Positions 16,343-23,564 of a DNA stretch of 64,000 bases are shown piece by piece. Each line of letters starts with the position of its first letter. The stretch's first letter is position 1. A model generated the notes under the pieces. It was not told where the DNA came from, searched no databases, and was given only the letters and a program-made list of their open reading frames with translations. The translations under genes and the position numbers were made by a program. The stretch covers positions 248,001 to 312,000 of the forward strand of contig CAWGKV010000040.1 in assembly GCA_963823165.1 (NCBI GenBank), read 5' to 3'. Source of the DNA: Roseiarcus sp963823165 (lineage in GTDB: Bacteria; Pseudomonadota; Alphaproteobacteria; Rhizobiales; Beijerinckiaceae).

Positions 16343-16472
16343 CCGCGTAACTTGGTCTACGCCCGCAACCGTGAAGGGCGCCCCGGACTATCAGCCGACC
16401 GCTTCCCCCGTTGCACCCAAAACAAGACCCTTCATGTTCGAACTCGATCTTTCTTGGTGTGAACGTCGCAGT

Positions 16473-17345
16473 TCACGCCGTCGCGGCATTCCGGGCCGCC
16501 GCGAAGACTTCGCGAGCGGACGTCGTCCCTGCGACGTGCTCCGTGTCCTTGACGCCAAGGTCCATCCAGCCCGCGTTGACGGCCTCGAACATCGCTTCGG
16601 CCGGTCCGGTCTGGCCCTTCGGGATGCCGAACTGCTCGAATGCTGCCGGCCACCCGGCCCGTGGGACGGTAAACGCCTTGACGTCGCGCTGCATGACTTC
16701 GCCCAACTGAGCCGCGACTTCATCCGCGCTGACCATCGAGCCTAGCTCGACAATGCGACGCCCCGACCACGCCGGCCCGATCAGCAGCGTCGCCGCCTCA
16801 GCGCCGATGTCGTTTGCTGCGACCATCGTCGATTTCCGGTTGGTCGGATTGTAGTAGACGGGCAGCGTGCCGCCCTGGGCGACGTGCAGGCCGTAAAGGA
16901 AGTTTTCGAAAAACCCGCCGGCGCGCACGAAGGCGATTGGCGACGCCAGGTCATGAAAGCCTTGCTCCATGAGCGACAGCGCCGTGATCATCCCCAGCCC
17001 GCTGGTCCTGTTTGCCCCCATCGACGAGAGCGCAACCACCCGCGGCGGCGCTGCCCTGGTGAGCGCCTCGACATAGTTTGCAATCACACCCTTTGCTTCT
17101 TTGAAATCGGGCGAAGGCGCCCAGACAGCCGGCAACATGACGAACGCGCCTTCGACGCCTTCGAGCGCCCGCTCGATGGCTGCCGAATCATTCCAATCGC
17201 CGTCTACCAGTTCCACGCCCTGGTTCGCCCAATTTGACGCCTTCTCGCGATTGCGGACGAGCGCGCGTACCTCCTTGCCGTGCGTCAACAGATGTTCTGC
17301 CGTCGCGCCGCCCACTTTTCCCGTGATTCCCATGACTAAAAACAT
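16473..17345 (-). CDS. NmrA-like NAD(P)-binding protein (atypical SDR)
   Basis: A 290-aa atypical SDR. The N-terminal dinucleotide motif is GITGKVGGATAEHLL, followed by the basic ALVRNREKA segment that binds the NADP phosphate and GDWNDSAAIERAL. A downstream VVALSSMGAN strand replaces the classical active site, as in NmrA/HSCARG-type redox sensors and in quinone or isoflavone reductases. It lies 45 nt downstream of the DoxX-like gene on the same strand, so the two are probably co-transcribed, opposite the LysR gene. Confidence 0.88.
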   Translation of the reverse strand: MFLVMGITGKVGGATAEHLLTHGKEVRALVRNREKASNWANQGVELVDGDWNDSAAIERALEGVEGAFVMLPAVWAPSPDFKEAKGVIANYVEALTRAAPPRVVALSSMGANRTSGLGMITALSLMEQGFHDLASPIAFVRAGGFFENFLYGLHVAQGGTLPVYYNPTNRKSTMVAANDIGAEAATLLIGPAWSGRRIVELGSMVSADEVAAQLGEVMQRDVKAFTVPRAGWPAAFEQFGIPKGQTGPAEAMFEAVNAGWMDLGVKDTEHVAGTTSAREVFAAARNAATA

Positions 17346-17390
17346 GCGTGTTCTCCTGATCTTTGGGGACAGAGCACTGTCCCTGTTGGT

Positions 17391-17813
17391 TCAACGGATG
17401 AGCGGTAGAATGGCCCGGATACGGGGATCGCGCGCGTAGAGGCCGGCCCATGTCATCGCGCCCAGAAGCAGGGAAACGATTTCCGGCGGCGATCCGAACT
17501 CACCGATGCGGACATGGGCGCAGATGGCGCCTCCCAGAAAGCCAGTCACCAGGATCGCGCCAAGGACGGCGGTGGCCGGGATGGCGTAAAGGATGGCGCA
17601 GGCGAGTATGATCGGACCCACGATACGGGTCAGGTCCATCGCGAACCCGGTTTCGTGCAACATGCTGGCGATCTGTGCCGGCGCGAAAAGCTGAATGGCG
17701 CCGTCTGTCACCAGAGCGATAACGACAAATGCGCTCATGATCCGGCCGGCCCACAGGGCGCGATCCAAGTTCACGGCTTCAGGCGCCGGATGCAGGTTCA
17801 TAGTTTCAGACAT
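17391..17813 (-). CDS. DoxX-like membrane protein (4 TM)
   Basis: A 140-aa inner-membrane protein with four hydrophobic helices, for example IMSAFVVIALVTDGAIQLF, IVGPIILACAILYAIPAT and VLGAILVTGFLGGAICAHV, the pattern of the DoxX-like (DoxX_2) group. These proteins are often coupled to quinone or oxidative-stress chemistry, though few have a proven role. It is the first gene after the LysR-family divergent promoter and is followed by the NmrA-like gene. Confidence 0.82.
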   Translation of the reverse strand: MSETMNLHPAPEAVNLDRALWAGRIMSAFVVIALVTDGAIQLFAPAQIASMLHETGFAMDLTRIVGPIILACAILYAIPATAVLGAILVTGFLGGAICAHVRIGEFGSPPEIVSLLLGAMTWAGLYARDPRIRAILPLIR

Positions 17814-17893
17814 TTCGTTCTCCGAGGGGGTTCACCTATCTTCGAGGCTTAGTACCTACTGTGTCTCCTGGGTATGATAAATACCGAGGAAAT

Positions 17894-17921
17894 GAACATA
17901 CTGTTCTCTCCGCGGTGAACA
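17894..17921. promoter_or_regulatory. candidate LysR operator (GAACA/TGTTC palindromes)
   Basis: In the 124-bp gap between doxX and lysR, GAACA-TAC-TGTTC is a perfect palindrome (17894-17906). Its right arm also pairs with a second GAACA at 17917-17921 across 10 nt. Alternating half-sites of this kind suit a LysR dimer of dimers that binds a high-affinity and a second site. The site lies 17 nt before the lysR ATG, so autorepression is likely. Confidence 0.55.
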
Positions 17922-17937
17922 ATGCCAAGGCGCGAAA

Positions 17938-18843
17938 ATGCAGAATCTCGAGCCCATCCTCATTTTCATAACGGTAGCGGAAATGGGGAGCTTCACCCGC
18001 GCAGCCGATAGCCTGGGCATTCAAAAGGGAAGGGCCTCATCGGCGGTCCGGAAACTGGAAGACAATGTCGGCGCCAGGCTTCTGCACCGGACGACGCGCA
18101 GCGTGCAGTTAACGGAAGACGGACGGGTATTTCACGCACGCGCCCGCGATCTGCTTGCTGACGTTGATGATCTGCACTCGATGTTTGCAGGTGACCGAGT
18201 GGCGGTTCGCGGGCGTTTGCGGGTTGATCTGCCGAGCGAGCTGGCGCGCACGACTTTCGTGCCGGCCTTGCCGGCTTTCATGGCGACTTATCCCGAGTTG
18301 GAGCTGGAGGTGTCGAGTACGGATCGGCAAGTTGATCTGGTTCAAGAGGGGTTTGACTGCGTATTGCGACTTGGTCCCATCGGGGACGAGACGCTGATTG
18401 CCCGCCCGCTGGGCAAGTTGCGCATGGTCAACGCCGCCAGTCCCGCCTACCTGGCGCGCTATGGCGTCCCTCGATCGCTCAAAGATCTGCAGCATCAGGA
18501 ACATCGGGCAATTCATTTCGCGAGGGCGCTCGGCGCAAAGCCCTATGGATGGGAGTATCGGGACGGCGACAGCTACGCGACGCTTCAGTTGCCAGGCGCG
18601 CTGCAGGTGAACAGCGTGCAGACTTACGAAGCCGCTGGTGTCGCTGGTCTTGGCCTGATTCAGGCGCCAATGTTGGCGATTGGCCAATACTTGGAGACTG
18701 GAGCGTTGATAGAGCTTCTGCCAGATTTTCAGCACAGGCCGCTCGACGTCTCCCTGGTCGTAGCGCATCGGCGCAACCTGTCGCGCCGAGTCCGCGCATT
18801 CATGAAATGGATCGAAAATGTGCTCGCGCCCTACATGGAATAG
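17938..18843 (+). CDS. LysR-family transcriptional regulator
   Basis: A 301-aa LysR regulator. Residues 1-60 form the winged helix (MGSFTRAADSLGIQKGRASS, then KLEDNVGARLLHRTTR). The remainder is the periplasmic-binding-like effector domain. The ADSLG...SAVRKLE spacing and later VVAHRRNLSRRVRAF tail fit the CrgA/DmlR-like subgroup often found beside redox genes. It is transcribed away from doxX/nmrA and probably controls them through the palindromes ahead of its start. Confidence 0.92.
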   Translation: MQNLEPILIFITVAEMGSFTRAADSLGIQKGRASSAVRKLEDNVGARLLHRTTRSVQLTEDGRVFHARARDLLADVDDLHSMFAGDRVAVRGRLRVDLPSELARTTFVPALPAFMATYPELELEVSSTDRQVDLVQEGFDCVLRLGPIGDETLIARPLGKLRMVNAASPAYLARYGVPRSLKDLQHQEHRAIHFARALGAKPYGWEYRDGDSYATLQLPGALQVNSVQTYEAAGVAGLGLIQAPMLAIGQYLETGALIELLPDFQHRPLDVSLVVAHRRNLSRRVRAFMKWIENVLAPYME

Positions 18844-18976
18844 CGAAACGAACCGCTTCCTCCGGCCGAAAACACCAAGGCCACAAGGCTGGAACTTTCG
18901 TGCGAAGCGGGTCGGCGCCGCCGGTGGCCAACCACAGGACGAGGATGGGTTGGCGCCGGCTTGAAATCCTCGCGCG

Positions 18977-19681
18977 CTAGCGTCCCGGCCCCCGAAAAAA
19001 GTCGAGCAGCATCGGCTCCTCGAACATGAAGTCACCTTTGTCCGTGCGGCCGGCCTCGAACAGGGCGCGCACTTCGTCAGTCTCGACCCGCTCGCGCCGG
19101 ATGTTGTTGAAGGTCTGGCTGATCGCCTGCGCGACCAGGGCCTCGAAGTTGGCGTAGCGCCGATACTGGACATAACGGAAGCGCTCGAATTCCCGAAACA
19201 ACAGCCTTGCGCTTCCTTCGAGCGCCGCCTGCGCCGCGTTGCGCACTTGCGTCTCGTCGTGGAACGGACGGATGAGCGGGAAGTGAGCTCCCTCCATTCC
19301 CGGCTCGATCACGCAGAGGAAGCCGCTTTCGGGCTTCAGCGCTCGCGCCGCTTCGGCGAGCGCGGCCTCCATCGCGTCGATCGGCACGTGATGCAGGGAG
19401 CGGAAGAAGAACACGCCGTCCGCCGAGCCGGAGGCCACGGGCAGGTTCTCCGCCCGCGCCTCGACGAAGGCGACGCCTGCCGGCGCTTCGGGCTCGCGGT
19501 TCTTCGACGCCTGGATCGGGTCGGGCTCGACGCCGAGGACGCTTGCGCCGAGCGCGGCGAGCTCCCGCGACGTTCGGCCGGCGCCGCAGCCGACGTCGAC
19601 GACGGTGAGCCCCGAGAGCGAGGTCAGCGCGGCGACCGCTTCTGCGTCGGCGCGTTCGCCGAGATGCTTGCGTTCGATCAT
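18977..19681 (-). CDS. class I SAM-dependent methyltransferase
   Basis: A 234-aa methyltransferase with motif I VVDVGCGAGRTSREL, the acidic post-I residue in GVEPDP, and SLHHVPIDAMEAAL in the motif III region (Methyltransf_11/25 type). Substrate unknown. The frame extends upstream, but the ATG at 19681 follows AGGAGGG with good spacing. The C-terminal half (FERFRYVQYRRYANFEAL) is probably the substrate cap. A repeat region separates it from the acyl-CoA ligase on the same strand. Confidence 0.88.
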   Translation of the reverse strand: MIERKHLGERADAEAVAALTSLSGLTVVDVGCGAGRTSRELAALGASVLGVEPDPIQASKNREPEAPAGVAFVEARAENLPVASGSADGVFFFRSLHHVPIDAMEAALAEAARALKPESGFLCVIEPGMEGAHFPLIRPFHDETQVRNAAQAALEGSARLLFREFERFRYVQYRRYANFEALVAQAISQTFNNIRRERVETDEVRALFEAGRTDKGDFMFEEPMLLDFFRGPGR

Positions 19682-19780
19682 TGCGCGCCCTCCTGCGTTC
19701 GTCCGCCCCGCATGTAGCCACGCGTCATGCCGCGGGCAATGCCGTGCCGCGGGCGATTGCATGAGGGCGTCTCCCCCTCC

Positions 19781-19903
19781 ACCGGCCTTCGGCCGGTCCT
19801 CCCCCATTCCGCTGTCGCTCCATGGGGAGGATGGCGCCCGCGCGCAATCCTCCACCGCGAAGCGGGGGAGGGGGACCACGCGCAGCGTGGCGGAGGGGGC
19901 TGA
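19781..19903. repeat. GC-rich palindromic repeat cluster
   Basis: Three inverted structures in a row: ACCGGCC-TTC-GGCCGGT (19781-19797), TCCTCCCCCAT...ATGGGGAGGA (about 19798-19831) and TCCTCCACCGCGAAGCGGGGGAGG further right. These phrases resemble dispersed intergenic repeats of GC-rich alphaproteobacteria. They lie between the stop of the acyl-CoA ligase gene and the start of the methyltransferase gene. Confidence 0.65.
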
Positions 19904-19905
19904 CG

Positions 19906-21603
19906 TCAGCCGGTCCGCGCCCGCTCGGAAGCGCGCAAATCCTTCTTGGAAATCTTTCCAACTGCCGTCTTCGGCAGTTCGTCGCGGATCTCGAGCGCGC
20001 CGATCATCTCGTGCTTGCCGAGCCGGTCCTTGAGGAATTCCTTCAGCTCTTCGAGCGTCAGCGGCGCCGCCCCGGCCTTGAGCTTGACGAAGGCCATCGG
20101 CTTCTCGCCGCGATAGGCGTCGGGAACGCCGATCACGCTCGCCTCCTCGACCGACGGGTGCTGGTAGATCGCCTCCTCGATATTGCGCGGATAGACGTTG
20201 AAGCCGCCGACGAGCAGCATGTCCTTGGTGCGGTCGACGATAAAGACGTAGCCGTCCTCGTCCATAGCGCCGACGTCGCCGGTGCGGAAGAAACCGTCGG
20301 AGGTCATCGCCTCGCGGGTCGCATCCGGTTTCTTCCAGTAGCCCTTCATCACGTTCGGGCCCCGGACGCAGATTTCGCCGCGCTCGCCGAGCGCGACTTC
20401 GCGGGAGGGGTCGGCGACGTCGACGAACTTCATTTCGACGCGCGGCATGGGAATGCCGCATGAGCCCGGCTTCACGGGGCCCCGCCGCGGCGTGAACGTG
20501 CCGACGGGCGAGGTTTCCGACATGCCCCATCCTTCGGTCAGCCGGCAGCCGGCGACGGCCTGAAACGTCTCCTGCACCGCGACCGGCAGGGGCGCGCCGC
20601 CCGAAGCGCAGAACTTGAGCGAGGAGAAGTCATATTTCTCGATGCCGGGGAGGTTGAGGAGGGCGACGTGCATGGTCGGGACGCCCGGGAAGACCGTGAT
20701 CTTTTTCAGCGCGATGTCCTTCGCCACCGCCGGCGGATCGAAACGCGGATGGAGGACGAGCTCGGCGCCCATCCGCAAACCGAGGAGCATGACCGCCGAA
20801 AGCCCGTAGATGTGAAAGAGAGGCAGCACACAAAGCGTGCGCTCCTCGCCCTCGATCATGCTGGGAGGATCGGTGCGCGTCGCGGTCTCCATGTATTGTA
20901 CGCAGGCGGTCGTCAGATTGGCGTGGGTCAGCATCGCGCCCTTGGGCGAGCCGGTCGTGCCGCCGGTGTATTGGATGACCGCGAGCGCCTCGCGCACATC
21001 TCCGAGGTCATGGGCCTCGTAGCGCCCGTCATTGTCGAGGAGGTCGCGGAACGCGATGCGGCGCTCGTCGTGTTTGACTTCCGACAGCATGCCCTGCGCC
21101 GTCATGAACGCCTTCACCGGACCCGGAGCGAGCGCGAATTCGGCAAACTCGCCGACGACGAGCCTCTTCAGCCGCGTCGAGGCGAGAAGCTTCTCCGCCT
21201 GCGGATAGAGCGAAGCGAGGTCGAGGGTGACGAGGATGTCCGTCTCGCTGTCCTCGATCTTGAGTTCAAGCGTCTTGAGCGCGTCGAGCGGTGAATAATT
21301 GACGACCGTCCCGCCGGCCTTGAGCGCGCCGAAAAAGGCGATCGGGTAGTGGGGCGTGTTGGGAAGATAGAGGCCGACATGCACGCCCGGCCCGACGCCG
21401 AGCTTCTGGAAGCCTGCCGCCGCCCGGTCGGAGAGCGCTTCGAGCTCCGCGTAAGCGATCCGCCTGTCCATGAACTGCAGAGCGGGACGCGGGCCGAAGC
21501 GGCTCGCTGACCGGGCGAGGACATCTTGCACAGGCGACGGCTCGATTGGCAGATCCCAGCGGACGCCCTCGGGATAGGACTTCAACCACGGATGAGCGTT
21601 CAT
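19906..21603 (-). CDS. long-chain fatty acid-CoA ligase
   Basis: A 565-aa adenylate-forming enzyme that activates a fatty or carboxylic acid to its CoA thioester using ATP. Visible are the P-loop YTGGTTGSPKGAMLTH, the GWGMSETSP core, the FFRTGDVGAMDEDGYVFI hinge region, GFNVYPRNIEEAI and the catalytic lysine in KTAVGKISKKDL. Length and the N-terminal WDLPIEPSPVQDVL region match the bacterial FadD group. Start taken at the ATG at 21603 behind AAGGAAG; the frame is open further upstream without support. The SDR gene at 21797 is transcribed divergently. Confidence 0.93.
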   Translation of the reverse strand: MNAHPWLKSYPEGVRWDLPIEPSPVQDVLARSASRFGPRPALQFMDRRIAYAELEALSDRAAAGFQKLGVGPGVHVGLYLPNTPHYPIAFFGALKAGGTVVNYSPLDALKTLELKIEDSETDILVTLDLASLYPQAEKLLASTRLKRLVVGEFAEFALAPGPVKAFMTAQGMLSEVKHDERRIAFRDLLDNDGRYEAHDLGDVREALAVIQYTGGTTGSPKGAMLTHANLTTACVQYMETATRTDPPSMIEGEERTLCVLPLFHIYGLSAVMLLGLRMGAELVLHPRFDPPAVAKDIALKKITVFPGVPTMHVALLNLPGIEKYDFSSLKFCASGGAPLPVAVQETFQAVAGCRLTEGWGMSETSPVGTFTPRRGPVKPGSCGIPMPRVEMKFVDVADPSREVALGERGEICVRGPNVMKGYWKKPDATREAMTSDGFFRTGDVGAMDEDGYVFIVDRTKDMLLVGGFNVYPRNIEEAIYQHPSVEEASVIGVPDAYRGEKPMAFVKLKAGAAPLTLEELKEFLKDRLGKHEMIGALEIRDELPKTAVGKISKKDLRASERARTG

Positions 21604-21796
21604 CGGCTTCCTTCTGTCTCGTCCTGATTGGTGTTTCGTCTCCGGGAGGAACCAGAGCGCCGTTGGGGGCGCCAGATGACCCTCCGGCCAGTGGGCCGTC
21701 AAGCCTGAGTCAACGTTCGAGCGCGAGACGCGTTGCGCGCTCCGCCGGGCCGTAGCAGGATCGAGAGGTCGTAAAGGTTTTTTGGAGGATCGAGCA

Positions 21797-22504
21797 ATGG
21801 CGGACGAGAATCCCGTTTGCGCCGTGGTCGGCGTCGGCCCCGGCAACGGCGAAGCCTTCGCAAGGCGCTTCTCCGCCGACGGCTACGCCGTCGCGCTGAT
21901 GGCGCGGCGGGCGGACCTCACCGCGAAACTCGCCGGGGAGCTCCCGCGCGCCAAAGCCTATTCCTGCGACGTCGCCGACGCGGCGTCGGTCGCAAGCGCC
22001 TTCGAGCGCACGCGAGCCGAGCTCGGCGACGTCGACGTCCTCGTGTTCAATGCGGGCTCCGGCGTCTGGGGCTCGATCGAGGACGTGTCGCCGGAAGATT
22101 TCGAGCGGGCCTGGCGGGTGAATACGCTCGGGCTGTTCCTCGCGGCGAGGCAGGTCATTCCGGCGATGCGCCGCCGGGGCAGGGGCGCGATCGTCGTCGT
22201 CGGGGCGACCGCCTCCCGGCGCGGCGTCGCGGGCACGGCGGCCTTCGCTCCCGCCAAGATGGCGCAGCGCGGGCTCGCCGAGTCGATGGCGCGGCATCTC
22301 TGGCCGGCGGGCATCCATGTCGGGCTCATCGTCGTCGACGGGGTCGTCGGCGGCCCGGTGACGCGGTCGCGGTTCGCCGACCGGGCGGAGGACACGTTCA
22401 TCGCCCCTGCCGGCGTGGCCGACATCGCCGCGAGCCTCGTCAGGCAGGACCGCTCGGCCTGGAGCTTCGAGGTCGAGGCGCGGCCCTATGCGGAGAAGTG
22501 GTAG
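21797..22504 (+). CDS. SDR-type protein lacking the catalytic tyrosine
   Basis: A 235-aa Rossmann-fold SDR with GVGPGNG (residues 12-18) and VFNAGS (83-88). At the position of the active-site Tyr-x-x-x-Lys it has Phe150-A-P-A-Lys154. A subgroup of SDR-like proteins with the same substitution and a GVGPG nucleotide loop is widespread in alphaproteobacteria, so this looks like a family trait rather than damage, but normal dehydrogenase chemistry is doubtful. The ATG at 21797 is 8 nt from GGAGG. It diverges from the acyl-CoA ligase gene. Confidence 0.88.
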   Translation: MADENPVCAVVGVGPGNGEAFARRFSADGYAVALMARRADLTAKLAGELPRAKAYSCDVADAASVASAFERTRAELGDVDVLVFNAGSGVWGSIEDVSPEDFERAWRVNTLGLFLAARQVIPAMRRRGRGAIVVVGATASRRGVAGTAAFAPAKMAQRGLAESMARHLWPAGIHVGLIVVDGVVGGPVTRSRFADRAEDTFIAPAGVADIAASLVRQDRSAWSFEVEARPYAEKW

Positions 22505-22862
22505 GATCGAGGCGGCCGAGCATATGCCGGGGCCCGTGCGCCGGTTGGCTGTGCGCGAACGGTTTCAACGTCTTAGGTGTGAAAATCTGTCGCTGCTTTG
22601 GGGTTGCCGGTTGCTCTGGACTTATCGACGTCGAGGAGGCGCCAAGCCGGAAACTTCTGAATAGCAGAATACGTTTTGGCGTTCAGACGGAAAATCCATA
22701 TTCGGATTTCGAGCGCGAGCCTCGATCCGTTCCTCCTCTGCCTGACAGCCGCCAAATAATCCGCATGCGGTATTGACCACGCCGCCCGGTCTGAACGCCG
22801 CGCTTATCCCCGCCTCGTTGGCGGCGGTCATTTCCTACGGCTCCTTGGCTGCGCGGCGCGTC
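22505..22862. other. intergenic region, nothing recognised
   Basis: About 360 bp between the SDR-like gene and the convergent haloacid dehalogenase gene. A short minus-strand frame (22573-22755, 60 aa) has no ribosome site and no recognisable motif. The phrase TTTCAACGTCTTAGGTGTG near 22563 faintly recalls a phrase at the end of the dispersed repeats (TTTCAACGGCTTACACC). No terminator was identified. Confidence 0.5.
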
Positions 22863-23564
22863 TCAATCGGGACCAGCCAGCAGCCGCGGCAGCTCCGCCA
22901 GCGTGCGGACCTCGGCGTCCGGCGCGCCCGGCAGACGCTCGCGGGGCTGGCCCTTGCGGTTGCACCACACGGCGCGCATGCCGAAGTCCGAGGCGCCGAA
23001 GGCGTCCCAGCCGTTGGACGACTGGAAGGCGATCGCCTGCGCCGGCAGACCGAGCGCATCGAGCGCGAGCTGGTAGACCTTCGGATGGGTCTTGAATGCG
23101 CCGACCGCGTCGGCCGACAGGACAGCGTCGAACATGTCGGCGAGCCCCGCGCGCTGAACGAGCGCCTCCAGCATCGCCGGCGACCCGTTGGACAGGATCG
23201 CCGTCTTAAGTCCGCGCGCCCGCAGCGCTCGCAAAACCTCGGGGACCTCGGGGAACGGCTCGAGGCCGAGATAAAGCTCCATCAGGCGGGCGTGCAGGCC
23301 CGGCGCTTCGAGGCCAAGGCTCTCGAGCGCGAAGTCGAGCGCGTCGCCGGTGACCTGCCAGAAGTCGGCGTAGCGGTTCTGCAAAGTTCTAAGCCAAGTG
23401 TATTGCAGCTGCCTGTCGCGCCACAGCGCGGTGAGCGCCTCGCGCTTCTCCGCCGGCGCCTCCTCGCAGCGCTGGGCGGCGGAGGCGAAGTCGAACAAAG
23501 TGCCATAGGCGTCGAAAACGCAGGCGCGCACGCCTTCAAAACGGCTAACGGAAGGGATCGTCAT
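22863..23564 (-). CDS. haloacid dehalogenase, type II (HAD superfamily)
   Basis: A 233-aa HAD hydrolase of the L-2-haloacid dehalogenase type. Motif I is FDAYGTLFD with the nucleophilic aspartate, motif II is ILSNGSP, the lysine of motif III lies in FKTHPKVY, and motif IV is SSNGWDAFGASDFG, where the S-N-x-x-D order is typical of type II dehalogenases. The expected reaction is hydrolytic removal of halide from L-2-haloacids, although many homologues act on other substrates. The start ATG overlaps the stop of the upstream 618-aa gene (ATGA), so the two are translationally coupled. Confidence 0.9.
   Translation of the reverse strand: MTIPSVSRFEGVRACVFDAYGTLFDFASAAQRCEEAPAEKREALTALWRDRQLQYTWLRTLQNRYADFWQVTGDALDFALESLGLEAPGLHARLMELYLGLEPFPEVPEVLRALRARGLKTAILSNGSPAMLEALVQRAGLADMFDAVLSADAVGAFKTHPKVYQLALDALGLPAQAIAFQSSNGWDAFGASDFGMRAVWCNRKGQPRERLPGAPDAEVRTLAELPRLLAGPD

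Noticed and set aside
18977..20530. 517-aa ORF ahead of the methyltransferase
   Set aside because: The first two thirds read the acyl-CoA ligase gene out of frame and the GC repeat; the methyltransferase starts at 19681.
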